A DNA stretch of 59,347 bases, taken from positions 1 to 59,347 of the IMG/VR virus record IMGVR_UViG_3300044646_000633, one strand, 5' to 3'. The notes beneath the pieces are model-generated. The model searched no databases. It saw only the letters and a program-made list of their open reading frames with translations, and had not been told where the DNA came from. Shown piece by piece: positions 40,789-47,302 of the stretch. How positions within the stretch are numbered: position 1 is the first letter of the stretch; each line of letters opens with the position of its first letter. A program made the translations under genes and the position numbers. The DNA comes from a virus.

Positions 40789-41097
40789 TCAGGCGCGTAA
40801 ATGCAACACGCTGCACAGCGGCAGTTGCGGCGCTTGCTCTGACTCGACCCAAGCCTGCAGAGACGTGCGCAGGCTGTCCAGTTGGGCGATCACGAGGTCG
40901 GCGTGCTCAGGCTCGATGCCTCGGGCGGCGGCCTGAATCTGTCCTGACGCGCTGATGGTAAGCGCAAGGCCGGCGACCGGAGCGTCGGAGGCGGCGGCCT
41001 GGGCGAGCATCCAGCGGCGGATGTCGCCGACCCGGGAAGGGTTCGGCTTGGGGGTGTGAATGTGGGAGAGGTCAGCGAGTGGAGCGTTTTCGCGCAT
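40789..41097 (-). CDS. Hypothetical protein co-transcribed with the repressor
   Basis: 102 aa from ATG at 41097 (MRENAPLADLSHIHTPKPNP). It overlaps the end of the repressor gene by 26 bases. The body is helical (RVGDIRRWMLAQAAASDAPVAGL and DLVIAQLDSLRTSLQAWVES). It is probably expressed in the lysogen with the repressor. No family recognised; an immunity or exclusion partner is conceivable. Confidence 0.7.
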   Translation of the reverse strand: MRENAPLADLSHIHTPKPNPSRVGDIRRWMLAQAAASDAPVAGLALTISASGQIQAAARGIEPEHADLVIAQLDSLRTSLQAWVESEQAPQLPLCSVLHLRA

Positions 41098-41539
41098 GTT
41101 GAGTTGGTCCCGCGTCTTGTTGTGGTGTGATTGGGCGCGCGACCGCTTTTGCATGGGCTGCGCGACGCGATGGTGGCACAGGTGTGGAAATGTCGAGGGT
41201 AAACCGTGCCGACCGTGCGTGTTGTTCTGACGACAAGCCAGCGGCAAAGCCCAACAGGCGCTGACGCGATTCTGGTGTGAGTCTACGCATCGAGGCCAGC
41301 AGGTCGATCTCGGCTGGGTCGTCCAGAAGCAGTGACGCGGCCGACGTGCCGAAGGCGTGGGATAGCTGGGCCAGAGAGTCGGCCGTGGCGGACGAGTCGG
41401 CGGACAGGATGCGCGCGACCGTGGACTGGGACAGGCCAGCGCGACGCGCCAGCTTGACCTGCGTGTCCAGGTCCGGCCTTTCGGCCATCAAGGCGCGCAT
41501 ACGCGCGGCGATGACCTGACGCAGATGGGTCGGGTTCAT
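41072..41539 (-). CDS. CI-like repressor, HTH type without S24 protease
   Basis: 155 aa. Residues ~10-70 form an XRE/lambda-repressor-like HTH (DTQVKLARRAGLSQSTVARILSADSSATADSLAQLSHAFGTSAASLL). The C-terminal half is a short helical segment (LLASMRRLTPESRQRLLGFAAGL) and a basic disordered tail; there is no LexA/S24 autoprotease. So induction would not use RecA-stimulated self-cleavage. It is divergent from the Cro-like gene, with two operators between. It probably binds the ATCCGTNNNCGGAT palindromes seen genome-wide. Confidence 0.85.
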   Translation of the reverse strand: MNPTHLRQVIAARMRALMAERPDLDTQVKLARRAGLSQSTVARILSADSSATADSLAQLSHAFGTSAASLLLDDPAEIDLLASMRRLTPESRQRLLGFAAGLSSEQHARSARFTLDISTPVPPSRRAAHAKAVARPITPQQDAGPTQHARKRSTR

Positions 41540-41563
41540 TTAGACATAGTGCAGCAAAGGGCC

Positions 41564-41577
41564 ATCCGTTTGCGGAT
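41564..41577. promoter_or_regulatory. Operator ATCCGTTTGCGGAT, repressor side
   Basis: A 14-bp near-palindrome 25 bases before the repressor start, 45 bp from the copy inside the Cro-like promoter. No clear -35/-10 for the repressor is visible; TATGTC or CACTAT near 41545-41555 are candidates. It probably serves autoregulation. Confidence 0.75.
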
Positions 41578-41599
41578 TGCGGGTTCGCGGGGGATACTT

Positions 41600-41627
41600 T
41601 TGACGCATATCCGTTTGCGGATACACT
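41600..41627 (+). promoter_or_regulatory. Cro-like (PR-like) promoter with operator in the spacer
   Basis: -35 TTGACG (41600-41605), 16-base spacer, -10 TACACT (41622-41627), with operator ATCCGTTTGCGGAT at 41609-41622 filling the spacer. The architecture is the same as at 39185-39212. The expected transcript start (~41634) falls on the A of the Cro-like ATG, so the mRNA may be leaderless. It drives the replication operon. Confidence 0.87.
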
Positions 41628-41633
41628 CGCCAT

Positions 41634-41912
41634 ATGAAGGTCCAAGAAACGATCCACGACTACCTGCTGCGCAGGCTGGCCGAGTTGCGTGGCCAGCACG
41701 CGCGCATCGCAACCGAGACCGGCGTGCCCCAGAGCACGCTGAGCCGCATTCAAAGCGGGCAGGGCAGTCCCCGGCTGGAGTCGGTGCAACCCTTGCTCGA
41801 CTGGATTGCGGCCTACGACACCCAGCAGGCCGCGCGCAAGCGGGCCTCACGCGGCGCTCGGCGCAGCGGTGCGGGCGGCGCTCGCGTCGTCGTACCCGGC
41901 CCCTCCCATTGA
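41634..41912 (+). CDS. Cro-like HTH regulator
   Basis: 92 aa, start ATG at 41634. HTH at ~8-60 (DYLLRRLAELRGQHARIATETGVPQSTLSRIQSGQGSPRLESVQPLLDWI), followed by a basic tail (RKRASRGARRSG). It is divergent from the repressor and first in the replication operon, the position of cro. It has no Shine-Dalgarno, in keeping with a leaderless mRNA. It would compete with the repressor for the same operators to favour lytic growth. Confidence 0.82.
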   Translation: MKVQETIHDYLLRRLAELRGQHARIATETGVPQSTLSRIQSGQGSPRLESVQPLLDWIAAYDTQQAARKRASRGARRSGAGGARVVVPGPSH

Positions 41913-42116
41913 GCATCCACGCCCACCCGTAGCTAGCGCCACGATGAAGACCACGATCAAAGCAGCCTCGACAACCTCGCGCGCCGTGCGCCAGGACGCC
42001 GGCAACCCGTTGCAGGAGGCGCCGACCGTGAAGAACGCGGCTGCAGCCATGAACGTGATGACGGCCCAGGTCACAGCATGAGTCCAACTGCAGGCCCAGG
42101 GGGCAAGCTGACGCAC
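41847..42116 (-). CDS. Candidate antisense two-helix membrane protein
   Basis: Up to 89 aa on the strand opposite the replication operon. Two hydrophobic helices (VTWAVITFMAAAAFFTVGASC and VVEAALIVVFIVALATGG) stand out from usual shadow frames. No Shine-Dalgarno or promoter is seen, and it overlaps the ends of the Cro-like gene and the RHH gene. The short plus-strand frame at 41944-42081 competes for the same DNA. It could be a real lysogen-expressed membrane protein or a chance frame. Confidence 0.3.
   Translation of the reverse strand: MRQLAPWACSWTHAVTWAVITFMAAAAFFTVGASCNGLPASWRTAREVVEAALIVVFIVALATGGRGCSMGGAGYDDASAARTAAPSAA
41944..42081 (+). CDS. Possible 45-aa leader-type protein
   Basis: 45 aa (MKTTIKAASTTSRAVRQDAG...). 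Its stop overlaps the next start as ATGA (42078-42081), which supports translation. No recognisable domain. It fills the 165-bp gap between the Cro-like gene and the RHH gene. The opposite strand holds the two-helix frame at 41847-42116; only one is likely to be a gene. Confidence 0.4.
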   Translation: MKTTIKAASTTSRAVRQDAGNPLQEAPTVKNAAAAMNVMTAQVTA

Positions 42117-42326
42117 CGGCTGGACGTGCCGGTGGCCGAGGCTGACATGGAAGCACTCATCGCCCTGGCGGCGGTGGCCGGCGTCACCAAGGCGGAATAT
42201 GCGCGCTGGGTGCTCAGGCGCGCGATCTGGGGCGAAATGTCCATGTTGCGTAGCGTCGCACGCTCGGGACGCGCGACGCCATCCGACGATGATGGGACGA
42301 CCCCTTTGTCAGGGGGTGGCGCTTGA
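42078..42326 (+). CDS. Ribbon-helix-helix-like DNA-binding protein
   Basis: 82 aa. KLTHRLDVPVAEADMEALIALAAVAGVTKAEYARWVLRRAIWGEM fits the strand-helix-helix of RHH regulators (~10-54), with a short disordered tail. It is the second or third gene of the replication operon. It could control phage early transcription. The stop overlaps the next TTG start. Confidence 0.75.
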   Translation: MSPTAGPGGKLTHRLDVPVAEADMEALIALAAVAGVTKAEYARWVLRRAIWGEMSMLRSVARSGRATPSDDDGTTPLSGGGA

Positions 42327-42673
42327 GCGGCAGACAGTCCTCCTGGTGGATCGCCACCGAGTTGCTGGCGATCAACCGGGCCCGTTCGGCGCTGGAGCCA
42401 ACCCGCCAGCACTACAACCCCAACCCGGCCGGCGTGATACGCGACGGTAGCGCCACGGGCGCGGTCCTGGAGTGGCTGCGAGCGCGCAAGGAGCGGGAGT
42501 GGTTTACCCGGGGTCAGATCATGGCCGGAACCGGCCGCACCGAGAAGAGCGTGAACTGGGCGCTGTTGTACCTGCGCACCCAGGGGCGCATCGAATGCGT
42601 CCCGGACGGGTCGCGCAATCCGCAGTACCGGCGTTACCGCGCGGTCCGGCAGCAGGGGGCCAGCAATGCCTAA
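42323..42673 (+). CDS. Winged-helix-like protein of the replication operon
   Basis: 116 aa with TTG start at 42323 (TTGA overlap with the previous stop). Residues ~45-105 (GAVLEWLRARKEREWFTRGQIMAGTGRTEKSVNWALLYLRTQGRIECVPD) have the helix-turn-helix-wing pattern. It overlaps the O-like gene by 8 bases. A regulator or accessory initiator is possible. Confidence 0.75.
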   Translation: MSGRQSSWWIATELLAINRARSALEPTRQHYNPNPAGVIRDGSATGAVLEWLRARKEREWFTRGQIMAGTGRTEKSVNWALLYLRTQGRIECVPDGSRNPQYRRYRAVRQQGASNA

Positions 42674-43571
42674 CCGAATCCTTCGTGAGGGCATCCTCAC
42701 CAGCGAAGCTGTCTCAAGCCTGAGCTGGGCAGCCGAGGTGTACTACCGGCGCCTCATGTCCGTGGTTGACGACTACGGCCGCTTCCATGCCCTACCGAAA
42801 CTCGTCCGGGCCGCGTGCTACCCGCTGCACATCGACAAGGTGTCCGACCTGGACATCGACACCTGGACGGCTGAATGCGTGGCAGCCGGCCTCGTAAGGG
42901 TGTACCCGGCAGCGGACGGGAAGCGATATCTGGAAATCGTGAAGTTCGGGCAGCAGCTACGCGCAAAGAGCAAATTCCCGCAGCCGAATGAAGGCGAATC
43001 TACGCAATCGACACCATCTGATAGCAACTGCTATCAGCCGCGAGCAAATGAACACTTAGTCGGAGTCGGAGTCGGAGTCGGAGTCGGAGTCGAAGACGAA
43101 GGCGTAGTCGGAGACGAAGGCGAGAGAGCGCGCGGGCGCGCGAAGCCGGAGAAACGCCCGTCGAACTCGGTGGCCGCATCCGACGACTTCCCGCTGCCGG
43201 CTGGGCTGTCGCGCGAGAAGTGGCGCGAGTGGGTGCAGTTCCGATCCTCGATCCGCAAGCCGATCAACGAGACATTGGCCATGAGGCAGGCGGACTACCT
43301 GGGCGAGGCGATCAGGTCCGGGCATGACGCCGCAGCGATCATCGACGAGTCCATGCGCAACGGCTGGACCGGGTTGTTCGCCAAGGACCACCACAAGCGG
43401 GGCAGGGAAGCGCCTGCCGAAACCTTCCGCGAGCGCGACGAACGCAACGCGCGCCAGCGGTGGGAGGAAATGACCGGGCGCGTCCACCCTGAAAACCTCA
43501 AGGCCCAGAGCCGGGTGATCGACATCACGCCGGCTGCAGCGCCCCTCATCCCCATCGGAGCGGCCAGATGA
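42666..43571 (+). CDS. Phage replication initiator, O/DnaD-like
   Basis: 301 aa. The N-terminal ~100 residues (NRILREGILTSEAVSSLSWAAEVYYRRLMSVVDDYGRFHALPKLVRAACYPL) match the N-terminal domain of phage replication initiators. A low-complexity segment (VGVGVGVGVGVEDEG, ~131-145) is coded by tandem hexamers and splits the protein from a C-terminal DnaD/O-like helical domain (~175-270, LSREKWREWVQFRSSIRKPINE...). Like lambda O, it is followed by a helicase-loader gene. The hexamer tract and an adjacent palindrome may be the origin. Confidence 0.83.
   Translation: MPNRILREGILTSEAVSSLSWAAEVYYRRLMSVVDDYGRFHALPKLVRAACYPLHIDKVSDLDIDTWTAECVAAGLVRVYPAADGKRYLEIVKFGQQLRAKSKFPQPNEGESTQSTPSDSNCYQPRANEHLVGVGVGVGVGVEDEGVVGDEGERARGRAKPEKRPSNSVAASDDFPLPAGLSREKWREWVQFRSSIRKPINETLAMRQADYLGEAIRSGHDAAAIIDESMRNGWTGLFAKDHHKRGREAPAETFRERDERNARQRWEEMTGRVHPENLKAQSRVIDITPAAAPLIPIGAAR
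43018..43093. other. Candidate replication origin: palindrome plus hexamer iterons
   Basis: A perfect 9-bp inverted repeat with 2-base spacer (CTGATAGCAACTGCTATCAG, 43018-43037) is followed after 20 bases by five tandem AGTCGG units and one AGTCGA (43058-43093). The stretch around the palindrome is the least GC-rich part of the gene. Lambdoid phages place ori iterons inside the O gene in this way. It is not shown to be an origin. Confidence 0.5.
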
Positions 43572-44125
43572 CCCTGCCTGTGCGCGTAATCGACCGGCTC
43601 TTCGAGCGACTGCTGGCGACCTACGGCGCCCAGTGGCAGGCGCTTTGGGCGGGCGTGCCGATAGCCGACGTCAAGAGCCTTTGGGCCGCGGAGCTTGCGG
43701 TCTTCAGCGAGCGGCTTGAGGCCATCGGCTGGGCCCTGGAGCGGCTGCCGGAGCGCCCGCCGAATCTCGTGCAGTTCAAAGCCCTGTGCCGCGACGCACC
43801 GCGCGCCGAGGCGCCAGCCCTGCCGCTGCCAGAACGAGATCCGGCGCGCATGGCCCAGGCGCTGCAGTCGCTGCGCTTGGTGGCCGGTGGCGACGGTCAG
43901 CCGGTGCGTGTGGGCGCAATCTCGGGCGGACGCACGCCGGCCCAGGCCGTCGTAGACGGGCTGATCGCTCGGGGTGAGGAGCGGGGCCTGATCCTGTCCC
44001 AGGTGGCCGTGCTGCGCTCGGTCGTCCAGATGCTGCGCGATGACGATCCGCGGCGCCAGAACCACGTCGTCGTCCGGTATGTGCCGGCGCAATCCGAAGT
44101 CACTGCACCACAGGAGGAGGCATGA
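43568..44125 (+). CDS. Replication protein P-like helicase loader
   Basis: 185 aa. The N-terminal half (RVIDRLFERLLATYGAQWQALWAGVPIADVKSLWAAELAVFSERLEAIGWALERLPERPPNLVQFKALCRDAP) matches lambda P-type replication proteins found after O-like genes. P recruits host DnaB to the origin. Its start overlaps the O-like stop (ATGA). The C-terminus is less conserved (SQVAVLRSVVQMLRDD). Confidence 0.87.
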   Translation: MTLPVRVIDRLFERLLATYGAQWQALWAGVPIADVKSLWAAELAVFSERLEAIGWALERLPERPPNLVQFKALCRDAPRAEAPALPLPERDPARMAQALQSLRLVAGGDGQPVRVGAISGGRTPAQAVVDGLIARGEERGLILSQVAVLRSVVQMLRDDDPRRQNHVVVRYVPAQSEVTAPQEEA

Positions 44126-44424
44126 GCATGGAACTCTCGACCGCAACTATGGCGCCTCGGGCGCGACGCCTGGACCCCGAAACCAGCCACGAGGCCGCAG
44201 CCAGCGCAGGCGAGCTCCAGGCTCGGCACCAGGGGATGATCGTGGACACGCTGCGGCGGTGTGGCCCGCTGGGCAAGGATCGCATCGCCGCGATACTGGG
44301 GTTGACCGGTGTGGCAGTCGCCCGGCGCATGAGCGAACTGCGCGAGGCCGGATTGGTCGCGGCCACGGGTCGGCGCGTTCCGTCGAACTCCGGCCGGTCG
44401 GAAACCGAGTGGAAGGCGATCTGA
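44122..44424 (+). CDS. Winged-helix/HTH protein
   Basis: 100 aa. LDPETSHEAAASAG and GMIVDTLRRCGPLGKDRIAAILGLTGVAVARRMSELREAGLVAATGRRVPSNSGRSETEW give a MarR/winged-helix pattern common in phage replication operons. It starts at the ATGA overlap with the P-like stop; ATG at 44128 is an alternative. Probably a small DNA-binding accessory factor. Confidence 0.8.
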   Translation: MSMELSTATMAPRARRLDPETSHEAAASAGELQARHQGMIVDTLRRCGPLGKDRIAAILGLTGVAVARRMSELREAGLVAATGRRVPSNSGRSETEWKAI

Positions 44425-44663
44425 CATGCCCGCATTGCACCCAGGCGACGCAGGCGGGGCGCTGCCCGCTGTACGTGCTGACATGCCTCGGATGCTGCAC
44501 GCGGCTGGTGCTGAGCACGCACCCTCACAAGCCTGCGGCTGCGGCGATGCTGGCGGCCATCGAGCGGATGCCGGGGAACCCTGGCCGGGAGCGGGTCTTG
44601 GAGTCCGTCGCCCGATGCCTGGGGAAACCGCCCTCTCCTGGGGCGAGGTCCACCACGGAGTGA
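44409..44663 (+). CDS. Zinc-ribbon-like small protein
   Basis: 84 aa from GTG at 44409. CPHC near the N-terminus, then GRCPLYVLTCLGCCTRLV, give a plausible zinc ribbon. The rest is helical (AAAAMLAAIERMPGNPGRERVLESVARCLG). The reading was preferred to a competing frame at 44426-44680, which is rich in Ala/Arg without pattern. It overlaps the HTH gene by 16 bases. NinX/NinZ-like phage zinc proteins occupy this position in other phages. Confidence 0.7.
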   Translation: MEGDLTCPHCTQATQAGRCPLYVLTCLGCCTRLVLSTHPHKPAAAAMLAAIERMPGNPGRERVLESVARCLGKPPSPGARSTTE

Positions 44664-44676
44664 AGACGGGGTTGCT

Positions 44677-44868
44677 ATGAAACTGGCCACGACGATGGAC
44701 GAAGAGTACAGCTACAGCCTGCACATGCTCGGGACTGCGACGACCCTATACCGCGATGACCCCGAGGACGCGGGCGACCGGGCCGTGCGCGATCTGCGCG
44801 CAGTCGTCGAGGAAGTCACAGGGAAGCCCGTGGACAAGCCGGCCCGGCCTCGAATGGGGTTCTTGTGA
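44677..44868 (+). CDS. Small hypothetical protein
   Basis: 63 aa (MKLATTMDEEYSYSLHMLGTATTLYRDDPEDAGDRAVRDLRAVVEEVTGKPV...). Acidic and helical, not recognised. It overlaps the DUF1064 start (TGATG), in line with translational coupling. Spacing and codon use support a real gene. Confidence 0.72.
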   Translation: MKLATTMDEEYSYSLHMLGTATTLYRDDPEDAGDRAVRDLRAVVEEVTGKPVDKPARPRMGFL

Positions 44869-45230
44869 TGCGCCTGGGCACCTTCACCCCGCGGGCCAAG
44901 TACGGCAACCGTCGCATCGTCATCGACGGCGAGAAGTTCGACTCGCTGGCCGAGGCGAGCCGGTGGCGTGATCTGCTGCTGCTGCAGCGGGCCGGGAAGA
45001 TCGGCGGTCTGCAGCGTCAGGTGCGGTACATCCTGCTGGATGCGATACCGCGCGTCGGCAACAAGCCCGGGCAGCGGGCCATCAGCTACGTCGCGGACTT
45101 CGTGTACTGGGACGAGGACGGCCGGCTGGTGGTCGAGGACGTCAAGGGCGTGCGCACGGAGGTCTACCGGCTCAAGGCGAAGCTGATGCGCGCCGTGCAT
45201 GGCATCGAGATCACGGAGGTATCAGCATGA
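44868..45230 (+). CDS. DUF1064 nuclease-like protein
   Basis: 120 aa from ATG at 44868. KYGNRRIVIDGEKFDSLAEASRWRDLLLLQRAGKIGGLQRQVRYIL, then YVADFVYWDEDGRLVVEDVKGVRTEVYRLKAKLM is the DUF1064 pattern: D...E-x-K (ADF, VVEDVKG) of a PD-(D/E)xK nuclease, with Glu in DSLAEA. Phage members are thought to act on branched DNA, replacing Rus/NinG-type resolvases. Here it sits late in the replication operon, where such resolvases usually lie. Confidence 0.85.
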   Translation: MRLGTFTPRAKYGNRRIVIDGEKFDSLAEASRWRDLLLLQRAGKIGGLQRQVRYILLDAIPRVGNKPGQRAISYVADFVYWDEDGRLVVEDVKGVRTEVYRLKAKLMRAVHGIEITEVSA

Positions 45231-45583
45231 ACGTCAAGGTCACGAACGACAGGGCCGCGCTGGAGCAGCCGGAGCAGGCCGAGCCGGTGGCGTGGCGCAC
45301 ATTTGACGGTGAGGGAGGATATGACTACCGCACCTACGACGACAACGAAAACTACCGTGATGAGTGGGACAGGCGAAACCCAAACCATAAAGGATGGGTC
45401 GAACCACTCTACACCCACCCACCCCGCCGCGAACCCCTCACCGTCACCGACCTCCAGCAGGCGCTGGTAGACGTGCTCCTCGTTGACCCGGACGCCATCG
45501 ACGACCCAGAAGGCTATGACGGTGGCATGACCCTGATACAGATCGACGCGCTGCACAAGCGGCTGACGGAGGGCCAAGCGTGA
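45227..45583 (+). CDS. Last gene of the replication operon, hypothetical
   Basis: 118 aa, start at an ATGA overlap. PVAWRTFDGEGGYDYRTYDDNENYRDEW and GWVEPLYTHPPRR form a pattern seen in many small phage proteins (PVAW ... PLYTHP), function unknown. The C-terminal part is helical (TDLQQALVDVLLVDPDAIDD). It is convergent with the minus-strand cluster starting at 45614; no clear terminator was seen in the 30-base gap. Confidence 0.78.
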   Translation: MNVKVTNDRAALEQPEQAEPVAWRTFDGEGGYDYRTYDDNENYRDEWDRRNPNHKGWVEPLYTHPPRREPLTVTDLQQALVDVLLVDPDAIDDPEGYDGGMTLIQIDALHKRLTEGQA

Positions 45584-45613
45584 TTCGCGCCACCGCGATC
45601 CCACTCCAGGACT

Positions 45614-45790
45614 CTAGCCGGGCTCTGTCTCCCGGGCCTCGTCAATGACTTGATGTAGCCACGCCGTGCCGCCCAGGCGCACCAGCTTCTCCCGCTGGGC
45701 CTGGGTCAGCCTGAACTCGAAGCGTGCCGACTGGCGCTTCAGCGGTGGCAGTGGTGGCCGGCCTCCGGCCTTCTTGGTCTTTGTGGTCAT
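45614..45790 (-). CDS. Arc/RHH-like small protein
   Basis: 58 aa from ATG at 45790. A basic N-terminus (TTKTKKAGGRPPLPPLKR) precedes QSARFEFRLTQAQREKLVRLGGTAWLHQVIDEA, a strand-helix-helix of Arc type. Last gene of the four-gene minus cluster. May regulate its own cluster. Confidence 0.72.
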   Translation of the reverse strand: MTTKTKKAGGRPPLPPLKRQSARFEFRLTQAQREKLVRLGGTAWLHQVIDEARETEPG

Positions 45791-45792
45791 GG

Positions 45793-45975
45793 TCAGAAGG
45801 GTGCCTCGGGCAGGTCTGCGAGTGGGGTAGTCCGTGCCGGCGCCCTGGCCGGGCGCTGCGGCCATGCCTGGGGCGCGGTAAGGGGTAGGGCAGGGGTCGG
45901 CGTGCCGAATGGCCAGGAGGCCGGCGCATGGGGCAGCTTGACCCCATCGGGCGTGGTGTAGGGCGGACCCTTCAC
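45793..45975 (-). CDS. Small proline-rich protein
   Basis: 60 aa from GTG at 45975, overlapping the previous stop as GTGA. Sequence VKGPPYTTPDGVKLPHAPASWPFGTPTPALPL... is Pro/Ala-rich and likely disordered. It ends 2 bases before the RHH-like gene. Accepted because of the coupling on both sides, but composition alone is weak evidence. Confidence 0.5.
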   Translation of the reverse strand: MKGPPYTTPDGVKLPHAPASWPFGTPTPALPLTAPQAWPQRPARAPARTTPLADLPEAPF

Positions 45976-46193
45976 AGCCCGATCCCGATCAGCAGGCCCA
46001 GGCACAGGCCGAAGGCGACGGCGGCGCGGAGGCCTGCGTAGGTGTATCCGCGCTTTGATGCCTCGCGCAGGCACGCGGTGTAGGTCCCGAAAGACCGGAC
46101 GCGAGCGTCGAGCGGCAGGCTTCTATCGGACCTGCGCTGATCTGCCTCGGTCATGCACTGCCAGAGTTCGGCGTCGGTGAGTTGGGTCTTCAT
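45972..46193 (-). CDS. Small single-helix membrane protein
   Basis: 73 aa. The N-terminal part (LTDAELWQCMTEADQRRSDRSLPLDARVRSFGTYTACLREASKRG) is soluble and helical; the C-terminus is one transmembrane helix (AGLRAAVAFGLCLGLLIGIGL). The start overlaps the upstream stop (ATGA). Function unknown. Confidence 0.72.
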   Translation of the reverse strand: MKTQLTDAELWQCMTEADQRRSDRSLPLDARVRSFGTYTACLREASKRGYTYAGLRAAVAFGLCLGLLIGIGL

Positions 46194-46582
46194 GCTGCCC
46201 TCGCTTGGTGAGGTCCAAAGGACCGGATGTCGTCGTCCACTTGCTCCAGCGACTCCGCGAACACCGCATTGGCCTCGATCACTGCATCCCAGCGGTCGCC
46301 CATGCTGGCATCGGCCACGCAGTCCCAGCCGCTGTTGCCCAGGACGATGACGGCGCAGTGGCCTTTCTCATCCTCGGGGTGCTTGAAGATGATCCGGGAC
46401 TCGTCCACCGCGAAGACGGCCTCCAGGGCTTCGGCCTCAGTGGTGACGCGCACGCGCTCCTCGCCGTCGTTGACGGCCACCAGGGCGTAGCCGGCCGCTT
46501 GGGCGACCTGGATCAGGTGGGCAATGACCTTGCGCTCGATGTCCTGGCGCGCGGCGATTTGGGGGTCAAGGGGTCTGGTCAT
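46190..46582 (-). CDS. Conserved hypothetical phage protein
   Basis: 130 aa from ATG at 46582, set by GGAG seven bases upstream. AHLIQVAQAAGYALVAVNDGEERV, ALEAVFAVDESRIIFKHPE and GHCAVIVLGNSGWDCVADAS have the alpha/beta pattern of a phage protein family near small regulators; no function known. It is divergent from the terminase-small-like gene (132-bp gap with promoter-like space and repeat copy D). Confidence 0.78.
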   Translation of the reverse strand: MTRPLDPQIAARQDIERKVIAHLIQVAQAAGYALVAVNDGEERVRVTTEAEALEAVFAVDESRIIFKHPEDEKGHCAVIVLGNSGWDCVADASMGDRWDAVIEANAVFAESLEQVDDDIRSFGPHQARAA

Positions 46583-46690
46583 GTTGCTGACTCCGTACTG
46601 CATCGGCGACCTTGCCGACGGTAGTTATTGTACGGGCAAAAACAAGGGTGCGCTTATCCGACCGCGGCGCAGGGGCTTTCAAGGTGCGAC

Positions 46691-46703
46691 GCAAGCGTGG
46701 CAA
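46691..46703 (+). promoter_or_regulatory. Partial copy of the CGTGGCAAGCGTGGCA repeat, copy D
   Basis: GCAAGCGTGGCAA matches the right-hand 13 bases of the motif (consensus GGCAAGCGTGGCAA). It ends 12 bases before the start of the 178-aa gene, the same distance as copy A from its gene. No Shine-Dalgarno precedes that gene. Confidence 0.45.
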
Positions 46704-46714
46704 GGTTTCGCACC

Positions 46715-47251
46715 ATGGCATTCCCTTCCAAAATCGCACCTTCGCAGTGGGCCGAGATCGAGCGGCGCGCAGCGGCTGGCGAGATCGTGTCGGCACTTGC
46801 GAGGGAGTTCGGGGTGTCGGAGGCCGCGCTGCGCAAGCGTGGCATCAGTCAGGCCAAGGTTCGGAAGGTTCGGCAGGTCGCCCAGAAGCTCGCCGAAGCG
46901 CAGGCCGAAGTGCTCGCTTTGCCGCCCGATCAGCAACAACTGGCCGTGTCCTTGGCCGAGGAACTGCGCGCCGTGAGCGCCAATCTGGCCCGTGCTGCGC
47001 GCTTCGGGTCGGCCACGGCGCAGCGCCTGGCCCAGGCTGCGCACGATGAAATTCAGCAGGCCGATGTGCTGGACGAAGGCAAGCTGCGCGCGGTGGCGAT
47101 GCTGACGAGGACGGCCAACGAGGCTGGGCAGCTTGGGGTGCAGCTGCTGCGGGGCAACGAGGACATGATGCGCGAGGCGGCGGAGCGCGAGGCCAAGGCG
47201 GCCACGCAGATCACGCGCATCGCCCTGGTGCCCATGCGGCCGGGCGGGTAG
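46715..47251 (+). CDS. Terminase small subunit-like HTH protein
   Basis: 178 aa from ATG at 46715. The N-terminus (PSQWAEIERRAAAGEIVSALAREFGVSEAALRKRGI) is a clear HTH, followed by helices (VRKVRQVAQKLAEAQAEVL, LAVSLAEELRAVSANLARAARFGSATAQRLAQ) and a helical C-terminus (KLRAVAMLTRTANEAGQL). This resembles small terminase subunits, which bind pac/cos DNA. It is far from terL on this map (about 14 kb) and on the other strand, so a regulator or a companion of the giant virion protein is also possible. The giant gene follows in the same frame after the TAG stop and repeat copy C. Confidence 0.6.
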   Translation: MAFPSKIAPSQWAEIERRAAAGEIVSALAREFGVSEAALRKRGISQAKVRKVRQVAQKLAEAQAEVLALPPDQQQLAVSLAEELRAVSANLARAARFGSATAQRLAQAAHDEIQQADVLDEGKLRAVAMLTRTANEAGQLGVQLLRGNEDMMREAAEREAKAATQITRIALVPMRPGG

Positions 47252-47252
47252 G

Positions 47253-47268
47253 CGTGGCAAGCGTGGCA
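47253..47268 (+). promoter_or_regulatory. CGTGGCAAGCGTGGCA repeat, copy C
   Basis: Exact 16-base motif in the 51-bp gap between the 178-aa gene and the giant gene, 34 bases before the latter's ATG. The distance equals that of copy B to its gene. The giant gene has no Shine-Dalgarno. Confidence 0.6.
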
Positions 47269-47302
47269 GGCTCACCGGGCCTCAACGTCGAGCCCGTCGT
47301 CC

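Noticed and set aside
43058-43093. CRISPR-like array
   Set aside because: The units are contiguous hexamers without spacers.
44426-44680. 84-codon plus frame overlapping the zinc-ribbon gene
   Set aside because: The alternative frame at 44409-44663 has CPHC...CLGCC and better codon use.
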